Source: an uncultured Erysipelotrichaceae bacterium
GTDB taxonomy: Bacteria > Bacillota_I > Bacilli_A > RF39 > UBA660
Length of the DNA stretch: 5,337 bases
Direction: 5' to 3'
NCBI GenBank assembly: GCA_902783215.1
Contig: CACZQD010000024.1
Coordinates: forward strand, 1-5,337
Part shown: in pieces, positions 1-5,196 of the stretch
Position numbering within the stretch: position 1 is the first letter of the stretch
How the letters are laid out: each line of letters begins with the position of its first letter
Notes under the pieces: generated by a model
The model's input: the letters and a program-made list of their open reading frames with translations, nothing else
Databases searched by the model: none
Told to the model about the DNA's origin: nothing
Position numbers and translations under genes: made by a program

Positions 1-991
1 AGCTAAAGTAAAAGTTAAAGATAAAATCTCTATTAATAGTAAAGTAGTTAAAACAACTGATTATAATCAACTAGAAAGTATTAATAATATAATTAAAAAA
101 GGTAAAAAGATAAGTGTAGATATGTCTATTATTATCAATATTAATAAACCAATCATATTAAGTATTAATGATGGTATAAATGATATATCAATATCAAGTG
201 AATATATTGTTACCGAAGCTATTAATAGTCCAACTAGTAAAGAAAGAATAATAGAACAATTAACTAAACTAGGAGATACTATTTATAATTTAGATAATAT
301 TGATTATTTTATTGAAGAAAATGTATTTATACCAATAAAAATATTAAACAATTTAAGAAGAGAAATAATTAATATTTTAAATAATAAAAGACTATATAAA
401 ATACCTTATAAGAAAAGTAAATATACTATTAAATTAAAAGATTATGAACAAGTAAATAAAAAAGCTATTTTAACTGATGATTTAAGTAATATAGAAGGGT
501 ATGATGAAATATATACAAATTTAGATAGTGATTATACTCTAAAACTACCTCGTGTTTTAGAACACCTACCTAATATAAATAAAAGAGTATTAGTAGGAGA
601 ATTAGGAAGTGTCTATAAATATAAAAATATAGTAACAGATTTTTCTTTAAATGTAGTAAATAGTTATAGTGTAGCTTTTCTACATTCCTTAGGAGTAGAT
701 AAAATAACTTTATCTTATGAATTAAATGATATACAAATAAAAGAATTAATAGATAATTATCATAATAGATATCATAAACATCCTAACTTAGAAATAATTA
801 TAGAAGGTTATGAAGAAGCAATGATATCAAAATATAAACTTGATGGAGAGTATTTACAAGATAGATTTGGTAATAATTATAAAATTAAGATTAAAGATAA
901 CTTAATGTATATATATAATTATAAAAAAAGAAAGTTAACTAGTAATTATTATGAAATTGGTGTAAATTGGACTAGAATTAATCATGAATAA
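1..991 (+). CDS. U32-family protein with DUF3656-type segment, C-terminal part (5' end outside window)
   Basis: The frame is open from base 2, so the ATG at 122 is internal; 329 residues are visible. The first half carries the signature of the DUF3656 segment inserted in long U32 proteins: the stretch around 'ERIIEQLTKLGDT' and 'IPIKILNNLRREII'. The second half resembles a U32 barrel half: 'VTDFSLNVVNS', 'ITLSYELND', 'LEIIIEGYEEAM' and 'LQDRFGNNY'. Characterised relatives (E. coli RlhA, TrhP) act in hydroxylation of 23S rRNA or tRNA rather than as proteases, so a cytoplasmic RNA-modification role is likely by family. Oddly, the visible part contains no cysteine. Where relatives have Cys after the 'M..KY' motif this protein has Lys ('MISKYKL'), and the usual Cys-rich loop before the 'DR' motif is missing. 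The family call is fairly secure; the exact substrate is not. Confidence 0.78.
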   Translation, partial: AKVKVKDKISINSKVVKTTDYNQLESINNIIKKGKKISVDMSIIININKPIILSINDGINDISISSEYIVTEAINSPTSKERIIEQLTKLGDTIYNLDNIDYFIEENVFIPIKILNNLRREIINILNNKRLYKIPYKKSKYTIKLKDYEQVNKKAILTDDLSNIEGYDEIYTNLDSDYTLKLPRVLEHLPNINKRVLVGELGSVYKYKNIVTDFSLNVVNSYSVAFLHSLGVDKITLSYELNDIQIKELIDNYHNRYHKHPNLEIIIEGYEEAMISKYKLDGEYLQDRFGNNYKIKIKDNLMYIYNYKKRKLTSNYYEIGVNWTRINHE

Positions 992-992
992 A

Positions 993-1001
993 TGATATAA
1001 T
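993..1001 (+). promoter_or_regulatory. Extended -10 promoter for the pilin-like gene
   Basis: TGATATAAT is a perfect extended -10 element (TG-N-TATAAT), lying just after the stop codon of the U32 gene. No good -35 box sits at the usual spacing, which is tolerated for extended -10 promoters. Transcription would begin near 1008 and give a leader of only about 17 bases before the ATG at 1025. The match is strong, but A/T-rich DNA throws up TATAAT by chance. Confidence 0.5.
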
Positions 1002-1024
1002 ACTCATAGAATAGAAGGTGTTGT

Positions 1025-2008
1025 ATGAAAAATAAAGGATTCACCCTAGTAGAAGTAATGGCAATAGTAATTATCATAGCTGCAATAGCACTTGTTTCTT
1101 TTCCTGTTTTGACGAATGTTATGAAAAATAATGAAAAATTAGAAGAAGATACTTTTAAAGAAAATGCTATAAAAGCAGCTAAAACATATTGCAATTTAAA
1201 TAAAAGTTATGATGAAGAAGGAATTTGTTCAGTTGATATAAGTAAGTTAATAGAAGAATCATATTTAGATAAACCAACAAATGATGATGTTGAATATAAT
1301 AATCATGCTATACAATGCAACAATAATGGTGATTGTGAATATCAAACTACTCTATATCCAATTGGAAAAGAAATTGTTCTTAATAACGAAAAATATAATG
1401 TTATTGGAGAAGGCGATGATTATGTAACTTTACTAAAACAACAACCATTGACAGCAAATGAAATAAATACCTATGGTGGAGTAGGAACAGATAACAATCA
1501 TGTAAACATGCATTCCGTAAGTGATACAAGTGCATCATATTATCATCAAGCATATGATTGGGGAGATCCAAATCATAGTGGAGGAATGGCATACTATAGT
1601 AGTCCAACATGTGGATATAATGGAAGTCGTTGGATAAATTCTGGATGTACAACATACTATAATTCATCAGAAGTAAAATATGTGGTAGATGCATGGGCAG
1701 CAGATAAATTCACAGATGAATTAAAAATAGTAGATGGCTATAGTGCAAGACTGGCACAAAAAGAAGAATTAAGAACACAGTTTTATCCCAATTGTAGTTC
1801 AACAGCATCCTATTGTGATCCAGAAAGTACAACCCCAAGTTGGTTGTATAAATCAAATTATTGGTATTGGACAATGAGTCCATATAGTTCTTCGTCTCGT
1901 GTGTGGAACGTGGACGGCAAAGGTAACTTGTACAACTACACCGTCATCTTCGGCAACGGCGGCACGGTTCGTCCAGTTATCAATGTCTATAAGTCTAAAC
2001 TCTCATGA
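1025..2008 (+). CDS. Type IV pilin-like secreted protein with a putatively hypervariable C-terminal lectin-like domain
   Basis: Residues 1-5 (MKNKG) followed by FTLVE form a class III prepilin signal: cleavage is expected after Gly5, with Phe +1, Glu +5 and a hydrophobic helix to about residue 30. The protein should therefore be exported and anchored or assembled by type IV pilus-like machinery. After a helical neck come eight cysteines in four close pairs (56/68, 98/104, 196/208, 257/264), probably disulfides. The C-terminus has 'YSARLAQKEEL', 'YWYWTMSPY' and a final 'VRPVINV', a pattern of DUF6273-like, C-type-lectin-like domains. Residues about 289-321 are encoded by GC-rich DNA unlike the rest of the gene and look like a variable region. 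The start has an AGAAGGTG ribosome site (1013-1020) and the class III signal fits it. The stop is TGA directly followed by TAG. The likely role is a surface binding protein with a changeable tip; its ligand is unknown. Confidence 0.82.
   Translation: MKNKGFTLVEVMAIVIIIAAIALVSFPVLTNVMKNNEKLEEDTFKENAIKAAKTYCNLNKSYDEEGICSVDISKLIEESYLDKPTNDDVEYNNHAIQCNNNGDCEYQTTLYPIGKEIVLNNEKYNVIGEGDDYVTLLKQQPLTANEINTYGGVGTDNNHVNMHSVSDTSASYYHQAYDWGDPNHSGGMAYYSSPTCGYNGSRWINSGCTTYYNSSEVKYVVDAWAADKFTDELKIVDGYSARLAQKEELRTQFYPNCSSTASYCDPESTTPSWLYKSNYWYWTMSPYSSSSRVWNVDGKGNLYNYTVIFGNGGTVRPVINVYKSKLS
1889..1987 (+). other. Putative DGR variable region (VR) at the 3' end of the pilin-like gene
   Basis: GC content over 1891-1990 is 51% by hand count, in a gene otherwise far more A/T-rich. 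Codons 295-313 (1907-1963) include 15 of 19 ending in C: AAC four times, GGC four times, TAC twice, and one each of GAC, ACC, GTC, ATC and TTC. Only about 20 of the first 287 codons end in C. DGRs change A positions of a template, and AAC-rich templates yield NNC codons of this kind. The block lies at the 3' end of a lectin-like domain, the normal DGR target site, between the constant-looking 'VW' (293-294) and 'VRPVINV' (315-321). Boundaries are approximate. No template repeat or reverse transcriptase is visible, so this remains an inference. Confidence 0.6.
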
Positions 2009-2085
2009 TAGACGAATAATATGTAGAGAAGAAAGATGAATAAAAGACGACTTTAGAAGATGGATATATCTGCAAGTGGAGCAGT

Positions 2086-2100
2086 CGATGCGAAGCATCG
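2086..2100 (+). repeat. Hairpin: 6-bp stem CGATGC/GCATCG, GAA loop
   Basis: CGATGC and GCATCG pair perfectly around a three-base GAA loop, giving a compact, stable, GC-rich stem about 80 bases after the pilin stop codon. No T tract follows, so it is not an intrinsic terminator. The structure is seen directly; a role is inferred only from its place behind the variable region. Confidence 0.65.
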
Positions 2101-2145
2101 GGTGTAGGGGAAGTTTCGCGAAGCGTAGCGCAGTCGGAACGTTAT

Positions 2146-2173
2146 AATAGGTATCGATAATTCGATACCTATT
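2146..2173 (+). repeat. Perfect 12-bp inverted repeat with a 4-base loop
   Basis: AATAGGTATCGA and TCGATACCTATT are perfect reverse complements around TAAT. As RNA it is a stable hairpin followed by TCTTGTG, a poor U tract, so it could be a weak terminator for the pilin-like gene. As DNA it could extrude a cruciform; hairpins or cruciforms downstream of the variable region help target recognition in studied DGRs, although there the distance is usually much shorter than the roughly 160 bases seen here. The pairing is certain and the function is open. Confidence 0.7.
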
Positions 2174-2342
2174 TCTTGTGAGTCTTACGATAGTCAGGCT
2201 CGTCTATTGGTCGAAAGAGATGTAGTTTGAGAGAATAGAATAGTATAGATGAATTGGAATATATCATGGTTGATTCCTTCTATTTATATGAATTGTAAAA
2301 TAAAAAGTCATAAATATTTTAAAGTTAAAAAGGTTGTCAATT

Positions 2343-2370
2343 AGAGTGTCAATAGATACTCTTTTTCTTT
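2343..2370 (+). terminator. Intrinsic terminator upstream of the transglutaminase-like gene
   Basis: AGAGTGTC pairs with GATACTCT (one G-T wobble) around an AATA loop and runs straight into TTTTTCTTT. The order is right for termination on the plus strand. It would end transcription coming from the pilin-like gene or from an RNA made from the GC-rich intergenic element, and so insulates the next gene. Confidence 0.7.
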
Positions 2371-2377
2371 ACTTTAA

Positions 2378-2383
2378 TATAAT
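2378..2383 (+). promoter_or_regulatory. Putative -10 box of the transglutaminase-like gene
   Basis: A perfect TATAAT lies between the terminator and the start codon at 2413. Transcription would start near 2390, giving a leader of about 23 bases that includes the AGGTGG ribosome site at 2403-2408. No good -35 box is seen at 16-18 bases upstream, where the terminator stem lies, so the call rests on position and the -10 alone. Confidence 0.4.
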
Positions 2384-2412
2384 TATGTAATAAAATGATA
2401 ATAGGTGGTATT

Positions 2413-4254
2413 ATGGAAGAATTTAAAGCATATGAAAATGATGATAAAGTTAAATGTGTTAGTAAAGATGATCTAATTAATCATCCTGAATTATATAATA
2501 TTCAATATATTAGTTTTGAGGATAGACATATTATTGCTTCACAATTAGCTTATATTTTAACTGATAAGGATCATCCTATTAGTGTTGAAGATAGTGCTTT
2601 TGGCTCTTCGTTGCACATCTATAAATCTTATTATCAAAATCATCAAGATGAAATGAATGAGTTAGTAGTTAATGTTATTAAAAACATGAAAGATGAAGTA
2701 TATATTTTTGATACTTTGCTAATTACTCCTGAAGTTATTGATGCTATTAGTAGGAATGAAAATATAACTGAAGTTACTTTGGGTAAGAGTTCAGATGTTT
2801 ATTATTTAGACCAAGAAACGTTAAATAAGTTAAATAATGGATATATTAAAAGAATACATACTGATGGAGTAGATGAATCTTTAAAGGATAATTATGATGA
2901 TATTATAACCTTTAATTCATATAAGATGTTAATTGCTCATTATAATATGAAAGATTTAAAAGAAAATAATAAATTCTATTTAGATAAATCTATTAGTGAT
3001 GAAGAAATTAGTAACTTTAAGTATACTAAAGAGGGAATTAAAATTGTTTTTCAGTATGAAGATTATGAAAATATTTTTGAAACTATTTCAAAAATTAAAG
3101 AATTAAATAAAGGCTATAATTATCAAATTGAAGTTAATGATAAAGAAATATTTAATAATTATAGTTTTAATAAAGATATAGATATTAGTAATATAAGTGT
3201 GAAAAGTGGATTAGAAGAAGTTGATTTAAAGACTTATATTGATTCAGAAAAGATGCTTAATAGTATGATTGAACCTGCTAAAGATTTATCTGTTTTTGAA
3301 AAGTTTTTATATGCCTATGATGTGACTAAACATTTCAAAAAATATAAGGAGTCTATTGATAAAGATTCGGCTAGAGACTTATATAAAATAGTTAATAATG
3401 ATGAATATATGGTGTGTGTTGGATATGCTAATTTATTGATGGATTTATTAAAACGATTAGGTATTGATTCATATGATTATGGAGTAGGTGTCGATACAGG
3501 ATATGATAAAGTTGATTTAAATAGTGAAGATGTGGATGTCCAATCAAAAAATGAAGGGCATGCTAGAGTTATTGTAAAAATAACTGATCCTAAATATAAT
3601 TTAGATGGTATTTATATATCTGATCCTACATGGGATAATGATTTAGACAATGACTTATATACTTATGCTTTAATGACTTTTGATGAAGCTTCAAAAAATA
3701 TACGATATTTATATAAAGACTATGATATTACACAATTACTATATAGTAAAAATATTAATGAATTTTATGAAAGAGTTAATCTATATCTAAATCGTGAAAT
3801 TGAAAATAATGATGATTATATGTCTCCATATCATAATAGAAAAGCTCAAATATATTTTATTGGTAATGTTTTAGACTTTTTAAAAAACATAGATCTTGAG
3901 TTTTATCAAGAAATGAAAAAATGGGTTCAAGATTTATTAGATTATGTCGATCCTTTTGATCAAAATAAATTCAATGAATTTGTTACTACAGTAGGTAATT
4001 ATTTTTATGCTAGAATTAATAAACCTATAAGTAAAGATACGTATATTGAAGCTATTAAAGTTTTATATACTAAGTTTTATGGTATAAGTGAAGAAGAGGT
4101 TCTAAAAGAAATTGATCGAACTGTAGATGCTAATAAAGAAAAATATAATAAATCTTTTCCAACTATTTATCGTATTAATCAAGATGGAACTAAAGAAGTG
4201 TATTCTAGTTTAGATAACAAATGGGATGAAGAAGAAATTACCAGACATCGGTAA
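2413..4254 (+). CDS. Transglutaminase-like superfamily protein, 613 residues
   Basis: The chosen start is the ATG at 2413, which has AGGTGG at 2403-2408; an in-frame ATG at 2395 lies upstream of that site. The middle of the protein carries a transglutaminase-like (papain-fold) core. Cys335 sits in 'YMVCVGYANLLMDLL', His383 in 'GHARVIV', and Asp404 in 'DPTWD'; these three match the superfamily triad in order and spacing. Known bacterial members act as cysteine proteases, amidases or cross-linkers, and some are inactive, so the substrate cannot be named. There is no signal peptide or membrane segment, which suggests a cytoplasmic protein. The first 300 residues are acidic, with a repeating strand-helix look ('VYIFDTLLI', 'ITEVTLG') that might be leucine-rich-repeat-like, but no family was recognised there. 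The region after about 450 is helical, charged and unassigned. The gene stands alone between its own promoter and terminator. Confidence 0.72.
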   Translation: MEEFKAYENDDKVKCVSKDDLINHPELYNIQYISFEDRHIIASQLAYILTDKDHPISVEDSAFGSSLHIYKSYYQNHQDEMNELVVNVIKNMKDEVYIFDTLLITPEVIDAISRNENITEVTLGKSSDVYYLDQETLNKLNNGYIKRIHTDGVDESLKDNYDDIITFNSYKMLIAHYNMKDLKENNKFYLDKSISDEEISNFKYTKEGIKIVFQYEDYENIFETISKIKELNKGYNYQIEVNDKEIFNNYSFNKDIDISNISVKSGLEEVDLKTYIDSEKMLNSMIEPAKDLSVFEKFLYAYDVTKHFKKYKESIDKDSARDLYKIVNNDEYMVCVGYANLLMDLLKRLGIDSYDYGVGVDTGYDKVDLNSEDVDVQSKNEGHARVIVKITDPKYNLDGIYISDPTWDNDLDNDLYTYALMTFDEASKNIRYLYKDYDITQLLYSKNINEFYERVNLYLNREIENNDDYMSPYHNRKAQIYFIGNVLDFLKNIDLEFYQEMKKWVQDLLDYVDPFDQNKFNEFVTTVGNYFYARINKPISKDTYIEAIKVLYTKFYGISEEEVLKEIDRTVDANKEKYNKSFPTIYRINQDGTKEVYSSLDNKWDEEEITRHR

Positions 4255-4267
4255 TTTTTTTCTTTTT
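4235..4267 (+). terminator. Intrinsic terminator overlapping the stop codon of the transglutaminase-like gene
   Basis: AAATTACC pairs with GGTAATTT across a seven-base loop (4243-4249), followed by TTTCTTTTT. The TAA stop codon (4252-4254) lies inside the descending arm, so the stem includes the last codons of the gene. This separates the gene from the niacin operon downstream. Confidence 0.75.
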
Positions 4268-4335
4268 AAGAAGGAAATAATGATGTAGTTTTCAACACAT
4301 TTTTTATATAATTAACAAAATTTACAAAAAAAAGG

Positions 4336-4364
4336 TTGACAAAACTTTTTGTTTTTAATATAAT
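4336..4364 (+). promoter_or_regulatory. Perfect consensus SigA-type promoter of the niacin-salvage operon
   Basis: TTGACA (4336-4341) and TATAAT (4359-4364) both match the housekeeping consensus exactly, with the optimal 17-base spacer. The start of transcription is expected near 4371, inside the first TGTTA-G-TAACA palindrome. The resulting leader before the small ORF is about 126 bases. So strong a promoter on a salvage operon fits control by a repressor. The 68 bases between the preceding terminator and this promoter hold only A/T-rich sequence and one isolated TAACA half site (4313-4317). Confidence 0.9.
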
Positions 4365-4468
4365 GTTAGTAACAGATGCAGATAATCTGTTAAAATTAAA
4401 ATAACTGTTATTAACAAAATATATAAAACAGATTACATCTGTTAAATTAATAATTTATGTTATTAACA
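4364..4468 (+). promoter_or_regulatory. Palindrome array, candidate operator of the pnc operon
   Basis: Three copies of the palindrome TGTTA-N-TAACA lie at 4364-4374, 4406-4416 and 4458-4468. Interleaved are two longer inverted repeats: TAACAGAT...ATCTGTTA (4370-4392, 7-base gap) and AACAGAT-TAC-ATCTGTT (4427-4443). A further palindrome, TAAATTA-A-TAATTTA, spans 4443-4457. The first site begins at the last base of the -10 box and covers the expected transcription start, the classic place for a repressor. The genes downstream salvage niacin, and in Bacillota these are often controlled by NiaR, so a NiaR-like repressor is a reasonable guess. The match to a known NiaR site was not verified. The same repeats could also fold in the leader RNA. 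Confidence 0.65.
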
Positions 4469-4496
4469 CAACATTAAAAACAAAGGAGATGAAATT

Positions 4497-4601
4497 ATGA
4501 AACGACTGAAAGGGTATAAGATTGATGGATATCGATCGAATATTGACTTAATAAATAATTTTAAAATTAATAGGGAGGATGATATATATGAAAAAAATTA
4601 A
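4497..4601 (+). CDS. Small ORF of 34 codons leading the niacin operon
   Basis: An ATG at 4497 follows an excellent ribosome site, AAAGGAGAT (4482-4490), at good spacing. The 34-residue product starts MKRLKGYKIDGYRSN, is hydrophilic and slightly basic, and has no membrane segment, Cys or recognised motif. Its last 14 bases overlap the start of pncA, and it contains the pncA ribosome site (4572-4579), so its translation could open or control initiation of pncA. It may be a regulatory leader peptide, a small functional protein or the remnant of an older gene. There is no run of one amino acid as in classic attenuation peptides. Support comes from the ribosome site and position only. Confidence 0.55.
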   Translation: MKRLKGYKIDGYRSNIDLINNFKINREDDIYEKN

Positions 4602-5196
4602 TGATTTTAAAATTTATAAGAAATGTTTAATAGTTGTAGATATGGTAAATGGATTTGTTAAAGAAGGAGTGTTGCACGATCCTGCTATAGCTAAAATTAT
4701 TCCTAATCAAATTAAATTAATTAAAGAAACATTGGCGGAAGAACAATTAGTAGTTTTTATTAAAGATACACATAATAGTGATGCAATTGAATTTAGAAGA
4801 TTTGGTAATACAAAGCATTGTGTTGTAGGTACTAATGAAGCAGAACTAGTTGATGAATTAAAAACTTTTGAGGATATGGATAATGTTATTAGTGTTCAAA
4901 AAAATTCTACAAGTTTTATGGAAGCTCCACAATTTAGAGAAGTAGCTGAAGAATTAAAAAATGTTAAAGAATTTTGTGTAGTTGGATGTTGTACTGATAT
5001 ATGTGTATTTAATGGTTCTATGGGACTTGCTAATTATTTAGATCAAAAAAATAGTGAGGCAATAATTAAAGTATATCAAGATGCTGTTGCAACATATGGT
5101 GAAGATACAAGACAAAATTATGTTGATGCTACATATCTACTTATGGAACAACAAGGTATTCAATTAGTAAAAAGGAGAGATAATTATGAAAAATAA
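4588..5196 (+). CDS. pncA: Nicotinamidase
   Basis: This 202-residue enzyme of the isochorismatase-like cysteine hydrolase fold converts nicotinamide to nicotinate and ammonia in the cytoplasm, the first step of NAD salvage. The catalytic triad is visible: Asp18 in 'IVVDMVNGF', Lys105 in 'VQKNSTSF' and Cys139 in 'GCCTDICV'. The metal site is suggested by Asp60 and His62 ('KDTHNSD'), Glu68 ('IEF') and His77 ('KHCVVGT'), the D-H-E-H type seen in some Firmicute nicotinamidases. The length is normal for the family. The ATG at 4588 is preferred over the in-frame ATG at 4579 because AGGGAGGA (4572-4579) is then correctly spaced. The gene overlaps the small ORF upstream by 14 bases and pncB downstream by 11, so the three are almost surely co-transcribed and translationally coupled. 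The pncB neighbour supports nicotinamide over other amidase substrates. Confidence 0.93.
   Translation: MKKINDFKIYKKCLIVVDMVNGFVKEGVLHDPAIAKIIPNQIKLIKETLAEEQLVVFIKDTHNSDAIEFRRFGNTKHCVVGTNEAELVDELKTFEDMDNVISVQKNSTSFMEAPQFREVAEELKNVKEFCVVGCCTDICVFNGSMGLANYLDQKNSEAIIKVYQDAVATYGEDTRQNYVDATYLLMEQQGIQLVKRRDNYEK

Larger units (their letters stand above)
2009..2342 (+). other. Gene-free intergenic stretch: GC-rich hairpin element (about 2061-2230), then A/T-rich spacer
   Basis: No convincing gene was found on either strand; the longest plus-strand Met-initiated frame noted is about 15 codons and lacks a ribosome site. The first part is unusually GC-rich for this genome: 2071-2140 is about 59% G+C by hand count. 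It contains two strong hairpins (annotated separately), short GCG-TAG-CGC and CGC-GAA-GCG stems at 2117-2131, and repeated words such as GCGAAGC (2090 and 2118) and GCAGTCG (2081 and 2130). It directly follows the putative variable region, so it may be part of the recognition sequence for template-directed rewriting, a structured 3' untranslated region, or an interspersed intergenic repeat. From about 2231 to 2342 the DNA returns to A/T-rich sequence with nothing recognisable. Confidence 0.55.

Noticed and set aside
122..124. ATG at 122 as the start of the U32 gene
   Set aside because: The frame stays open to base 2, there is no ribosome site before 122, and family-like sequence continues upstream of it.
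982..1194. Minus-strand frame of 70 codons over the start of the pilin-like gene
   Set aside because: It overlaps the prepilin signal coding region on the other strand, has no ribosome site, and its hydrophobic look mirrors the pilin helix codons.
1401..1694. Minus-strand frame of 97 codons rich in His, Leu and Tyr
   Set aside because: It lies fully inside the pilin-like gene in antisense, has odd composition typical of a shadow frame, and matches no family.
2006..2011. Alternative genetic code with TGA read as Trp (the pilin gene ends TGA-TAG)
   Set aside because: No in-frame TGA occurs inside any gene, all Trp codons seen are TGG, and reading through would add just one residue before TAG.
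2034..2105. Tiny plus-strand frames starting at ATG 2037 and ATG 2060
   Set aside because: They have 6 and 15 codons, with no supporting ribosome site and no recognisable product.
2008..2207. 8-bp inverted repeat ATAGACGA (2008-2015) and TCGTCTAT (2200-2207) bracketing the GC-rich element
   Set aside because: A match this short is likely enough by chance over 200 bases, so it is not offered as element ends.
2334..2360. TTGTCA and GATACT as a promoter before the transglutaminase-like gene
   Set aside because: The spacer is only 15 bases and the -10 would lie within the terminator stem; the later TATAAT is better.
2395..2397. ATG at 2395 as the start of the transglutaminase-like gene
   Set aside because: The ribosome site AGGTGG at 2403-2408 lies downstream of it and is well placed for the ATG at 2413.
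4579..4581. ATG at 4579 as the start of pncA
   Set aside because: It abuts the GGAGG ribosome site with no spacing; the ATG at 4588 has proper spacing.
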